From Brachynemurus nebulosus (Eukaryota; Arthropoda; Insecta; Neuroptera; Myrmeleontidae): DNA of 64,000 nucleotides. Positions within the stretch are counted from its first letter, which is position 1. Each line of letters opens with the position of its first letter. The stretch covers positions 310,001 to 374,000 of the forward strand of contig JAPWDM010000063.1 of assembly GCA_035578155.1 (NCBI GenBank). Direction: 5' to 3'. Of this stretch, positions 46,515 to 58,600 are shown piece by piece. The notes beneath the pieces are model-generated. The model had not been told where the DNA came from and searched no databases. It saw only the letters and a program-made list of their open reading frames with translations. Made by a program: the position numbers and the translations under genes.

Positions 46515-49500
46515 ATGTCAAGTGGTACAACAAATGTACCCGTGTCGAAAATAATCAAAAATAAAAGTAGTTTAGAAGATGAACCAAAAAAGAAATCACG
46601 AGAAGATTGGCGTAAGGCGAAAGAATTAGATGAAGCGAGAAAAGCTGGTACAGCCCCAGCTGCTGTGGATGAGGAAGGTAAAGATATAAATCCTCATATC
46701 CCGCAGTATATTTCCACGGCACCCTGGTATTATGGCACCAGTGGACCGACACTCAAGCATCAACGGCCACAACCAGAAAAACAGAAGTCGTTCTCGAGCC
46801 TTGATGACTGGTATAAACGTGGTGTAGATTTGGTAAGTACTCAAAGATTTATTCAAAGTGAAATTACTAGGAAGTCAATCGAGGGGATACTATAATTCGT
46901 ACGGCGCCAAGATTTGATGACAGTTCTTTGTAGAACGTGACAAAAAAAAAAAAAGAAAAACAAAACAAGAATAAAATTTTTCGATATCACGTTTCCTTTT
47001 CGAGATACTGAACGTTAAACTTGTCTTTAAATTCGGTTATTCGGTGTGTATAGTATGTGTAATATTTTGACAATGAGCGTCTTCCATTTAGAAAACACAA
47101 ACGACACTGTTTGGCACAGTGCATTGGCAGAGGAAATTTTAGTGATTTTTGTACTTTCGTTTTTCACCAAAAAAAAAAAAACTAATTTTTTTGGCTGGAG
47201 TTCCGAAAATGAGGATGCTCAGAATCACTTGAAATTTTTACCAAACATTCGACAATATTAGTTACGACTAGTTAGTTTTGACAATATACTTCAACTTTGA
47301 TATAAAAACTATGTGGTGAGGTTAGTTAAGGTTCGATTAGTTTAGTTAGTTTTGACAATATACTTCGACTTTGATATAAAAACTAGATGGTGAGGTTAGT
47401 TTAGTGTGTGACACAATGCGACACAGTGCATAGGGAAAAAGTAATGCCAACTAAATTTCAGTGATTTTTGTACTTTCTTTTTTTACAAAAAAAAAAACTA
47501 AGCTCAAGTTCCGAAAATGGGAATGCTCAGAATCATTTGAAATTTTTATCTAACACTTGACAATATTAGTTACGACTGTCGACTAGTTAGTTTTGACAGT
47601 ATACTCCAACTTTGATATAAAAACTAGGTGGTGAGGTTAATTTAGGTTAGATTAGTTTAGTTAGTTTTGATAATACCTATATTTCGACTTTGATATAAAA
47701 ACTAGATGGTGATATTAGTTAAGGTTAAGTTGGTTTAGTTAGTTTTGACAATATACTTCGACTTTGATATTAAAACTAGGTCGCACAGTGTCGTTTGTGT
47801 TTTCTAAATGGAACACGTTCATTGTCAAAATATTAACACATTCTATACATCAATATATCCTAATTTAAAGACAAGTTTAACGTTCAATATCTCGAAAACG
47901 AAGCGAGATATCGAAAGATTTTATTCTTGTTTTTCGTTTTATTTTGTCGAGATCTACAAGGAACTGTCATCAAATCTTGACGCCGTACGAATCGTAGGTA
48001 ATCTTGCCAATCGAAAATATACGCTTTTAATTCCAGTCAAAAACAGCAACAAAATACAGAAAAGGCGCTTGTGAAAATTGTGGAGCAATGACGCACAAAC
48101 GAAAAGATTGTATGGAACGTCCGAGAAAGGTGGGAGCCAAATACACCGGGGCGAAAATTGCCCCCGACGAATTCGTACAACCGGAATTGTCAGTGAGCTA
48201 CGACGGTAAACGTGATCGTTGGAGCGGCTACGATCCATCCGAACACAAAGCGATAATTGAAGAATTCCAGAAACTTGAAGAAGCCAAACGACAGTTACGA
48301 GCGGAAAAATTGAACGCGGGTGAATTAAATGTGGAAAATGATGAGGACAATGAAGATGAAGATAAGTACGTGGATGAAGTTGATATGCCCGGCACAAAAG
48401 TCGACAGTAAACAGCGTATTACAGTTCGAAATTTACGTATTCGTGAAGACACGGCGAAATATCTGCGAAATTTAGATCCGAATTCAGCGTATTATGATCC
48501 GAAAACCAGATCGATGCGTGGTAATCCCTTGGCTGGCACGGGAAAAGAACATGAGTAAGTTAAATATAACAAATTTTTAACTCTTTTAAATAAACCTTCA
48601 ACTACCTTCAGAATTTATCAAAAAGTAGTAAGATACCGGTGCTTAAAAGAATTCATTTGTGCACATGCGCTGTTTACGATTAAATTCACAGAGAATCATC
48701 TAAGGACTAATTTGTATAATCCCTGAAAATTTTATCAAAATCGTTTGGATAGTTTTGAAGTTATGCGCGTTGATATCAGTGGTTAATAGATTTTATTTGT
48801 GCGCATGCGCTGATTACGATTAAACTTATAGAGAATCATCTAGGGACTGATATGTATAATCACTTATTATTACACGAGAGGTTTGTATTTTTTCGAATAA
48901 ATTGTGTTTATATATAACGAAAATTTGTTGCCTAGCAATTTAACGAGAATAACTGTCAATTAACAAAAACGCGACAGCGAAACTGAAGCGTTTTTGGGTT
49001 GACAGTTCTTCGAGTTAAATTGCTTTTAGGCAAGAAATTTGAATTGTAGAAAACACAAATTTGTTCAGAAAAAAATAAAAAACTCAAGTGTAATACGGTA
49101 AAACAATTTAACGAATAAGATAAATTAGTATACATAATTCATATTATTATTTAATACATTGTCACTATGGTTCTGAAATTAGTTAAATTTACCAATACGA
49201 ATTTTTGTTTCGTTTTTATCGTTTTTACCTACAATGAAATGACCAATGAAATGTTTTGTACCATTTTTTTCGCTGTAAAAGTCTATCCTAATTTTTTCCA
49301 TGTTAAAAGTGAAAAAAAATTCGTTAAGTGCGTGTTTTTGACACACACTAAGTAATATCATCTCAGTGAAAGTGTTAATTTATGATTTTTTGTTAACTCT
49401 ATAGTTGTTTGTTAATTCTATAGTTGTTAACTCTACAGCCCTCTTGCGTTTATTCAATATGGATGTACAACTCTATAATTATTCAGTCACACAACGATTT

Positions 49501-51851
49501 TAATATGTCATCTTCGATGACATAAAAACTACAATCTTCTTATGGGACTTGATACACATGAGTTAAATTGTCCCTGAAAATTTTATCAAAATCGTTTGGG
49601 TAGTTTTGAAGTTATGTGCGTTGTAAACTTTTACGCACAGACAGGCAGTCTAAGAGACGGGATTGAAATTGTTCAGGAAGCTCTGAAACGTAAACTCCAA
49701 GTGGAAACTTTGAATTTAGAGAAAAATAAATTTTTCAACTTACAAAAGTGCTTACAATGCCTCCGCTACCTTGATAGACTCGGAAACAATAAAACAATAA
49801 TGAACATTTTCTTTCGATTAAAAAAGATCAACTGTCAAAATATAATTTTACCATAAATTTAAAAAACTGTTGAAGGAGTTATTCGCAATTTAATAAATTC
49901 GAAATTTATTTCAGTGCTGAATATGCAGGGGAAAATTTCGTACGATTCACCGGCGACACCCAGAAACATGCCCAAGCTCAACTTTTCGCTTGGGAAGCGT
50001 ACGGCAAAGGAGTAGATGTCCATTTACTGGCCGAACCAACAAAACTGGAAAAATTACAGCAAGAATACGACAAAAAGAAAGAACAATTCAAATCGAAAGT
50101 TCACGAAAGTGTTTTAGAACGTTACGGCGGCGAAGAGCATCTCCAAGCACCACCGAAATCGTTACTTCTCGCCCAAACCGAAGAGTACGTTGAATATTCA
50201 CGTTACGGCAAAGTGATAAAAGGCAAAGAAAAGAGTGTTGTACGCTCGAAATATGAAGAAGATGTTTACCCGAACAATCACAAGAGTGTTTGGGGTTCGT
50301 ATTGGAACGGTGGCAAATGGGGTTACAAGTGTTGTCATTCGTTCGTGAAAAATTCATACTGTCTCGGTGAAGCCGGTAAAAAGCAAGCACAAGACGAAAC
50401 AGTAATCACAGAGAAATCGGTTGACGAAGTGAAAGAGAAAGACAAGTCGTCGTCAAGCAGCGACTCCAGCAGTGAATCTGAAGCTGAATCGATCAAGTCA
50501 GATCATGAAAAATCTACCACCGAATCGAAACAGTTGTCCAAGAAGAAGAAGAAAAAGAAGAATAAACATAAGAAGAAAGAGAAAGCGAAAGAAAAGAAAG
50601 AGAAGAAATCTGAAAAAGATGCATTGAAAGAAGTAAGTATATTAGTTACTAATCACGATTAGTTACTATAGTTGAAAAAATATTCCCAGACACTTTTCTA
50701 GGTTTCCTTCTTTTTTGTCCTTGTCGTACACTTTTAAATATTTGACATAATAATATTTCATCTTCACAAAGTTAAAAAAAATGATGCAATACTGTAAAGA
50801 AAAGTGAAATATGTTATTTTCAATTAGAATAAACTATTTTCGTTTGATTTTAACCGATTTGAAAATTCTAAGCAGTACATATTGACATCCACTGATTTTT
50901 GTTTTTCAAAATTATATTTTTAATAGTATTAAATATTTTGCAATGAATCCAGTCATTCAGTTATTTTATGTATATGTTTACAGTTAAGTTATAATATATC
51001 ATTAATGTCATTTGTTTTCGGTTTCTTTAAGAAATATTCTTCAGTAATCAAATTATTATTGAATAAACAGAATTTACATAAAAATATAAAATAGTGTTAT
51101 TAACTCATTATTTATTATTATTTCGTAACCTAATGTTTTAGTACCTATGCACTATTTATTTGTTTGACTGGAATTAGAAAAAGATAATCGTACGTTGACA
51201 AAGAAACTATCAAAAGTGTCGGAATATTTTTTCAACTTTAATTAGTAATATCAGTATTAAAATAAAGGAACAACAGTAGTACTATGACTTGTTTACAAGG
51301 ACCTGTTTTGATGTGTTTAAAACTTTAAACATAATTCTATGGATGTATTAAGCTCGTGTAAACAGGGCCTAAAGTAATGATTAGTAATTAGTACTACTAA
51401 TCATTCGATTATAAGATATAACAATAAGATTTTAACATTTCATTTTAAAATTGATAAAACCACGCTCTGCTACCTTTTAAAAAAGTTAAAAAAAAGGTAG
51501 CAGAGCGTGGTCTTACCAATTAAAAATAAAATATCAAAATATTACTGTTAAAAAAAATCATTTAGTTACTAATTTCATAATCGATTATTGAAACATCTTA
51601 TTGATAAATCATTCGATTATGTGAATCTTATTGGTAAATCATTCTATGTCTTAACATTATTATATTATTTTTAGGCGCTAAAAAAGGAAGAAGAGAATCA
51701 AAAGGCGGCTGAACGATTATTGGAGATGGATGAAAGGAAACGACCGTACAATAGTATGTACGAATCCAAAAAGCCGACCGAAGAAGAATTGGAGGCGTAT
51801 TATATGAAGCGACGTAGGGATGAAGATCCAATGGCGGATTATTTGGGATAA
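46515..51851 (+). CDS. Slu7: Pre-mRNA-splicing factor SLU7
   Basis: A second-step splicing factor that helps choose the 3' splice site in the spliceosome. Four exons, 46515-46832, 48037-48554, 49915-50632 and 51675-51851, join in phase to 576 residues (human 586). A CCHC zinc knuckle lies at C118, C121, H126 and C131, just after the first junction ([14 protein letters not shown]). Other SLU7 signatures are [21 protein letters not shown], WDxYDPxEHK-like [29 protein letters not shown] and a lysine-rich tail ending [12 protein letters not shown]...DPMADYLG. The ATG at 46515 is chosen because it begins the conserved MSSG start; a further in-frame ATG-like start 33 bp upstream adds hydrophobic residues unlike the family. 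Intron 1 is almost wholly a foldback transposon. Confidence 0.95.
46883..48008. mobile_element. Foldback element filling SLU7 intron 1, 1126 bp
   Basis: Begins GGGGATACTATAATTCGTAC and ends ...GTACGAATCGTAGGTAATCTTGCC. Arms of about 220 bp pair through GCGCCAAGATTTGATGACAG, GATATCxCG, GAACGTTAAACTTGTCTTTA and TTTTGACAATGAGCGT. AATCGA abuts both ends (46877-46882, 48009-48014). The core (47270-47790) is the GGTTAG-type minisatellite. The same family fills LAP3 intron 3. Confidence 0.85.
48652..48862 (+). repeat. Two direct copies of a retroposon-like segment in SLU7 intron 2
   Basis: TTTGTGCACATGCGCTGTTT...GAGAATCATCTAAGGACT (48652-48720) is repeated at 48793-48862. The intervening CCCTGAAAATTTTATCAAAA...TTTTGAAGTTATGCGCGTTG recurs at 49571-49623 followed by ACAGACAGGCAG. 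The sequence looks like a non-LTR/SINE tail, but the class is not proven. Confidence 0.5.
49310..49530. repeat. Dispersed repeat in SLU7 intron 2, inverted copy at 57690-57950
   Basis: Shared words are GTGCGTGTTTTTGACAC, CTCAGTGAAAGTGTTAATTT, GCCCTCTTGCGTTTATTCAA and CACACAACGA. A related inverted pair is nested in the LAP3 intron at about 62512-62709. Confidence 0.6.
51458..51521. repeat. Short perfect-arm hairpin in SLU7 intron 3
   Basis: CCACGCTCTGCTACCTTTT pairs perfectly with AAAAGGTAGCAGAGCGTGG around an AT-rich loop. Size and form suggest a tiny MITE; no second copy was seen in the window. Confidence 0.7.
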
Positions 51852-51920
51852 GGATCCCAAGTTGTATATTATTTATAATTATAATACTTGTATATTTGTT
51901 ATAGTATAAAAATTTATCAT

Positions 51921-51926
51921 ATTAAA
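51921..51926 (+). terminator. Possible polyadenylation signal of SLU7
   Basis: ATTAAA, a common variant, 70 bp after the SLU7 stop codon. Confidence 0.4.
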
Positions 51927-53972
51927 GTATTTATAAGGAGTACAACTTGTTTTTATTTATTACCAAAAAAATCGATCAGGTATAAGTGGTACTTGTGCAA
52001 ATAGTATTTCGTACAATTAGTTGTTTTTAAAGATGGATTTAATGTAATTCACGCTAGAATGGGAATTATGACTAATTTTGTTTTGAATTTGATTAAAATT
52101 TGAATAATTTTGACTAGTTTTTAATTTTTAAAAATAATGCCGAAAATCGTTAGAAAAAAATTATTTTAATATTTGTTCCCAAAATTTGCGCGAAAATGTT
52201 CATTTGCTGTCAGTAATTATGTACATCACTTTCTCTAGATAGCAATAGGTGTTCTGTAACTAAGAAAAAATTGTTTATTTTTCTTATAACTAAACAGGAA
52301 AATAAATTGTTGATTTAAAATTAATTTAATTTAGATTAATTTCCATAGTTATGTTTGCTAACTGGAATTTAAAGTAGCGACCCTAGTGGCGATAGTGTTG
52401 AAGCATAAGAGAATACAACGACACAGTTCGTTTCTGTTCAGATGGATTTTAGCCAAAAAAAAAAATTTTTTTAATTATTTTTTTTTTTTTTTAAATAAAA
52501 TTTTTTTCAAAATAATGATAGTTAAGATGAATTAGCATAATAAATTGCTGTCTTTTATTATCAATTTTCATTAAAATTTGTTTTGATTGCTTAATCTTTG
52601 ATACTGTCAAATACGCATAGAGTAAGGCAAAGACAACATATGTATCTATCTCTATACTACTGGAACCAGTGTAACCAGCGTAACCAGTAAGAGATAGAAA
52701 ATATGTTATATACGTGCACGGTGTTTACTTTGTATTGGCGCGCTAAACTGTGTATGTGTGCGTAATCTAAGATAATGGTGGCCGTCACGTGACCATATTC
52801 GCATATGTGTGTGTAATATCACAACGTTATGTGTGGATATGTAACAATGTCAACACAACCAACATAACAATTCAATCCATTGTTTTCTGACTGACCTATA
52901 CTCAGTGAGTGCCACTGAGCGAGTGACTACTTATTGTTAGTAGCCTTAGGACCCGTCCACACGCTCAAGCTTTACCACCGACTTACCTGCGCAAACCAGG
53001 TTTGTGCAAGTAAGTCGCTACGTTTTTCCCCGTCCATACGTACATGTTTACTTGCACAAACTGGTTTGCGCAAGTAAGTCGATGGTAAAGCTTGTGTCGT
53101 GTGGACGGACCCTTAGGTACATAAAAACGCACACTGCAGATTTCATGATAGAGATAGTTGCTGTGTCTCCATTACTCCGTGCAAATACCCCATTTTTCAG
53201 TTTTGATAATTTTTCTGATTTTTTTTTTTTTTTTGAACGATACTTTTGATAACAATACCGTGAGAGGGCAATTTTTAAACCTTTTTTTTGAAAAATATTT
53301 TTAAAAATGTATAAATATTTATGACGATCTGTTAATGATGTTACTGTTAACCCAAAAAAAATTAGTCGTAAGTGGTCATAAAGAATTAATAAATGAATTT
53401 TTGGAAGTTAAAACTTATTTAAATATTAACTGATGGGAATAATTATTAAATTTTTATTATTTGGATTTTAGATTTGGCTTCGCTAATTTTAAATTTGAAT
53501 AAAAGCAAAACAAGATTATACATCTTATACATATAAGAATAAATTCGACATGATTTATTTCATTTACGATTGAGGTTATTGCATAGGGTTGTTTTACAAA
53601 TTTTTTATTTTTAACTAGACATCTACAAATAAAAAAAAAAATGAAATCAAGTCAAAAATATCGATTTACAAAAATATTCAAAATAGAAATGTGAACCGTA
53701 CAAAATTGAAATTTTCAAAATTATAAATTTTAATTGTACATAAAAAAAGAATATTTAGGAATTAACAAAAATGTTTTATGTAATTGATGAATTATTAATA
53801 AAATATGATTTTTTGAATTTATCTTCATACTCGTATATTTTATTAAAAATATTTTGTAAATCCAAAAGGTAACAAACAAACTAAATCTATGATAAAAAAA
53901 ATTCTGATTAATACCATTTATTTTTGTTACAGTAATTCTGTTTGAGTATGTAAAAGAAAATCGTTACGAAAC
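51927..53972. other. Intergenic SLU7-COP1
   Basis: Holds an inverted copy (52105-52620) of the repeat at 6568-7045 and the palindromic MITE at 52951-53110. The last 850 bp before COP1 show no gene and presumably contain its promoter and any 5' UTR; TTGTTACAG ends at 53931 and could be a 5' UTR splice acceptor. Confidence 0.5.
52951..53110. mobile_element. Palindromic MITE, 160 bp
   Basis: ACCCGTCCACACG pairs with the right end GTGTGGACGGAC. Within, AAGCTTTACCACCGACTTAC and GTAAGTCGATGGTAAAGCTT are complementary, as are the CAAACCAGGTTTGTGCAAG halves. CCTTAGG is repeated on both sides (52944-52950 and 53111-53117). Confidence 0.82.
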
Positions 53973-56963
53973 ATGGCAAGTGGACGAGATTCTCGTTCAT
54001 CATCATCCCCATCGCACACAAGCCTCTCGGCCGGTTCACTACGTTACTCCCGCACCCCGAAACGTCAACGCTCCACAATATTCAATCAGATTGCAATTCC
54101 ATCCGAGGACAAAAATAACGATCTACTCTGTCCGATATGTTTTAATTTGATCGAGGAGGCACACATAACACGATGCGGACACACATTCTGTTATCAGTGC
54201 ATTAAACGGGCGTTGGAAACGGTGGGCCGCTGTCCAAAATGTAATTTTGCCCTCGGCAGTGTCGATCAATTGTTCCCAAATTTTCTACTAAACGATATTA
54301 TTATAAAATATAAACAAAAAGTGAGTGGTGTGGATATGTTAAGTGACACTCCCGAAGGTTTACGTGATTATATTGCAAACGAATCACAAAATTTGACACT
54401 TAACGACGTGAATATTATGCTGGAAGTGCTCACACAACGGAAACACTTGTTGGAAGCGGAATCGTGTGTGGCTCAAAATCGTCTCTTGTACGAATTTTTG
54501 AAACATTTACTCCAACAAAAAGAGGAACAGCGTGATCAATTAGTGCGTGAAGTGGCATTGATTAAACATGACCTGGCCGAAGTGGAAAATATCCTGAAAG
54601 AAGTGCAAAATAAGTGTCCCACGCTGGAGGAAATTGAGAAAACTGTGGGTGAACCAAACGATGCCGCTGTAGTGGCAATGAAAAAGGAAGTAATCGAATT
54701 GATCGATACAATCGGCTCAAATGCAATACGCAAAACAATTAAGACTGAAGACGGTGGCGATAAAGACGTGGTGAAAGTGAGCGATAACATGTCCGCCATG
54801 TTGGCGACAAGACGTCGCCGAATGTACGCCCATTTCGACGATTTTGTGCAATGTTATTTCGCATCGCGTGCAAAAGATTTATATTTCGGTGATAAAAGTG
54901 TTGCGGGTGATGGGAAGAGTTCATCGAAAAATTTAGGCGATGTCGATGATTGTATGCATGGCCCACATGCCGGAATGAGTACCGGATTGGATGTGTTCCG
55001 GGAGAATTTAGTGAAATTTTCGCGATACAATAATTTAAGACAATTGGCCACGTTAACATACTCGAGTGATCTATTTAATAATTCCACGATCGTGTCTAGC
55101 ATCGAATTCGATAAGGATAATGAGTTTTTCGCAATTGCTGGCGTGACGAAACGAATTAAAGTTTTCGATTACAATGCGGTGATTCACGATACAGTCGATA
55201 TTCACTATCCCACCGTGGAGATGGTGTCCAGTTCGAAAATTTCATGCGTTAGTTGGAATAGTTATCACAAGGGTACACTGGCGTCGAGCGATTATGAGGG
55301 TACAGTGACCGTTTGGGATGCCACAACGGGTCAGCGCACCAAAACATTTCAGGTAGTTATGGGAATAATCACTCTTTTTAGCGAGTTGAATCTTTGGAAT
55401 CCGCTCACTGTGGTGAATCGTTTCAATGAATTGAATCACTCACTCACTTGATACTATTGGCTCTAAAGATGGGCAATTACCGGTATTTCGAATTCATGTG
55501 ACGTGACCGTCACAAATACTGTTTTATTAACACGGTTATTGACGTCACAAATTTTTTTTCAACTAGTCTGTTGGGTAAATGACGGTCACAGGGTCAGTCA
55601 CAATTGTGACCGTCAAATACAACCATAAGACGTTTTGTGACGGTTTTTTTTTTTCAAAAAATTGATTATCTAAGTTATAACAATTTTTCTAGGTTTCTTT
55701 TGTTATTTTATGATCTTGATATTAAAGTCTGATCCTAGTCTGCTTATATAATTTACTAAAATAAATCAATGTTTAAGTGCATGTACTTACCGGATTTTTT
55801 TTTTTGAAAAATATAATAATTTGTAAAAAGAATTTCGCTAAGCTACGCGACGTTGGCGCCGCGACAATTTTTTTTTCCTTTTTAAATCAACTTCTAAATT
55901 AACGTGTGATAGCTTAAATAATTGCCCTTTAAATGCCCTTTCCGAATATAAAATTGCCTTAGCTGTATCTTTTAGCAATAGTAAGTTATCATTATATATA
56001 TTATTTAAACATTTTGACATATAAATTAGCATTTAATATTGTCCTGTTTTATCGATATTTCCAAAGGAGTGATTTAAGTAACCAGTTACTGGGTATTCCA
56101 GTTATTATCGATATATCGATCATCTCTAATTAGTATCATATAGTCATACACTCTTAAGTGAGTGAGTGAGTGTGAACATAATATTATATTCTTTCAACTC
56201 ACAAGTTGAAAGAGTCGATTCAATTCTTTTTCACTGATTCAATTCAGTTAGTCACTTGAATGATTCAACTCAGTGAATCACTCACTCACTAGCCATCACT
56301 AATTTTCAGGAACATGAGAAACGTTGTTGGAGCGTTGATTTCAATAACGTGGATACTCGATTAATAGCTTCGGGTTCCGATGATGCCCGAGTGAAACTCT
56401 GGTCGATCAATGTGGACCATTCAATCGCCACTTTAGAAGTAAAAGCGAACGTTTGTTGCGTTAAATTCAATCCAAGAAGTTCTTGCCATTTAGCATTCGG
56501 CTCGGCTGATCACTGTGTACATTATTACGATCTACGCAACATGAAGGAACCGATGGCCATCTTCAAAGGACATCGTAAAGCGGTTTCGTACGTGAAATTC
56601 ATCAATACCGAGGAGATTGTCTCCGCTTCGACGGATAGCCAATTAAAAATGTGGAATATTAATAGTCCCCATTGTTTACGATCGTTTGTTGGACATATAA
56701 ATGAGAAAAATTTCGTTGGACTCGCGACCGATGGCGATTATGTCGCTTGCGGGTCCGAGAATAATTCACTTTACGTGTACTATAAAGGACTCACTAAACA
56801 ATTATTTAGCTTTAAGTTTGATACGGTACGAAGCGTGTTAGAGCAGGAGAAAAAGGACGATGAACCGAATGAATTTGTTAGCGCGGTTTGTTGGCGGCAA
56901 CATTCAAATATTTTAGTGGCAGCTAATAGTCAAGGTATTATAAAATTGTTAGAGTTATATTAA
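53973..56963 (+). CDS. COP1: COP1 E3 ubiquitin ligase (RING, coiled coil, WD40)
   Basis: Constitutive photomorphogenic 1 orthologue, a ubiquitin ligase that in animals works with DET1/DDB1/CUL4 and Tribbles adaptors on bZIP and ETS factors. Two exons, 53973-55352 and 56310-56963, join in phase 0 at ...[14 protein letters not shown] to 677 residues (human 731). A RING finger lies at C53-C90 (CPIC...CGHTFCYQC...CPKC). A coiled coil follows at about 140-225. The WD40 propeller starts near residue 365 and includes [50 protein letters not shown] and [20 protein letters not shown]. The end, [13 protein letters not shown], is typical of COP1. The ATG at 53973 is the first in frame before the serine-rich N-terminus. 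Confidence 0.95.
55820..56040 (-). repeat. Transposon fragment in the COP1 intron
   Basis: In reverse orientation about 93% identical over about 190 bp to the centre of the foldback at 26445-28340 (27078-27270). Begins near AAAGAATTTCGC and carries GCTACGCGACGTTGGCGCCG. An open frame of 65 codons survives in both copies. Confidence 0.75.
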
Positions 56964-57468
56964 TTTATTCGTGTTTGGTTCCTTCAAAAATTCTTAGTGA
57001 TTTAAAAAAAAAAAATTAAACCACATTATAGATATTTTTTATTTTGAAAACAAAAAAAAAGTTTCTTGTTTATAGCAGATGTACACTTTATCCAAAAAGC
57101 GCGTGTCCAATATAACCGGATCAATTCGGGACTGAAATATGTACTTTAGTCCCTCATGATAGGGAGTAAAGTGTCAGTTTTAGTCTCGAGTGACTAAAAA
57201 TACTTTTTTTCTCGTTTTTGAAGCCAAGTCTGTCAGCAAAATTTAATTTAAATAACGTTGCTAGGTAAGGAACTACTTAAATCACTATATTGAGCTGTAC
57301 TGTGGGCTGGATTGTACATAATAATAAAATTTTTCTCCTTAAGGATTCGGCTACTTTTCTAGCCCTCTTCAATAGCATAAAATATAATAAATATAAAAAC
57401 CAGATTTTCTGATTCTGTAAGGAACTACTTATTTAAAAAAAAATAAACAAATTTAAACTTATGGGTCA
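56964..57468. other. COP1 3' flank
   Basis: ATTAAA at 57015-57020 is a possible polyadenylation signal. No further gene recognised. Confidence 0.4.
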
Positions 57469-58121
57469 TACACAATCAATGAAATAAGGAATAAGAAGTA
57501 TGCCATCTAGTGACGTTGAATGGAACTTTAATGAAATAAGAAATACGGAATAAGAAATAAAGAGTATGCCATCTAGTGATGTTAAATGGAACTTTAACGT
57601 AACTGGTCATAGACATAAATATGTAGGTATTTTTTTACGTCAAAATTCGTGATTTTTTTCACTTAGTGACAAAAAAGTCATCACGAACGTTACTTTTTAT
57701 GTCACCGAAGGATGACATATTAATCTCGTTGTGTGATTATAGTGGGGGAAAAATTAATAATAATAATAATAATAATAATATATAATATAATAATTATAGA
57801 GTTGTACATGCATATATTGAATAAACGCAAGAGGGCTGTATTCTCACTGTACTTAAAAAAACGAGCCAAAAAATCATAAATTAACACTTTCACTGAGGTG
57901 ACATTACTTAGTACGTGTCAAAAACACGCACTTGACGAATTTTTTCATGAATTCTGATGTACAAAAATACCTAAATACATTTACCTATGAGCAGTTAAGT
58001 TAAAGTTTCATTCAACGTCACTAGATGGCATACTCCTTATTTCATTAAAGTTCCATTCAAGATCACTAGATGACATATTTCTTATTTCTTATTCCTTATT
58101 TCACTAATTGTGTAGACAGCC
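57469..58121. mobile_element. Foldback element with repeated arms, about 650 bp
   Basis: The left arm ACACAATCAATGAAATAAGG and right arm CCTTATTTCACTAATTGTGT are complementary. Within each arm, ATGCCATCTAGTGACGTTGA (or its complement) occurs twice. The centre (about 57690-57950) is an inverted copy of the repeat at 49310-49530 and includes an (AAT)n run. Confidence 0.65.
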
Positions 58122-58149
58122 TTATAGACAAAGATAAACAATTATTGAC

Positions 58150-58600
58150 AACCCAAAGATAACGCGCGCGCCTCTGGTGGTAAAATTAGAAGCTTTTACT
58201 TGACATAGCTTCTGTTTTTATCACCAGAAGCGCAAATGAGAATCCCAATATTCGCCAATATTGTATTGTCCAGTTTATTTAATTTGTCCATAATTATATT
58301 TCTCTATGAATGTTTTAAAAACCAAAAATGTAGTTTGTTTTATTTGTACAATTTCGCCGCCAGTGCCGCTAGTGCTCTATTGGCGACGCCAATATTCCCA
58401 CTCGCACCTCTGGTGGTAAAATTACAAACTGTATCAAGTAAAAATATACGTATACGTTTAGTTGGCTATATAAATGCTAGTAACCGGGACATAATTTTTC
58501 TAATACATATTTCTATGCCAATTGAACGTATACGCACATCTTTTACTGGTGCAGTTTCTAATTTTACCACTAGGGGCGCGCATAATCTGCGTTTCCAATA
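58150..58600. repeat. Cluster of arms of the 238-612 MITE family
   Basis: GCGCCTCTGGTGGTAAAATTAG and its complement occur several times (58165, 58215, 58400, 58550), together with CGTATACG and TTTACTTGA/TCAAGTAAAAA words. It looks like overlapping or nested copies. Confidence 0.6.

Noticed and set aside
47046..47261. Coding frames inside the foldback elements (also at 61572-61889 and 42215-42644)
   Set aside because: They arise from inverted repeats and minisatellite sequence and resemble no transposase.
46833..48036. SLU7 intron 1 as an introner (an intron created by the element)
   Set aside because: The flanking direct repeats lie inside the intron, with native sequence between them and both splice sites, so the element inserted into an existing intron.
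55353..55451. COP1 ending at 55451 as a shorter protein
   Set aside because: The frame simply runs past a good donor (GTAGTT) at 55353; the remaining WD40 repeats resume in phase at 56310.
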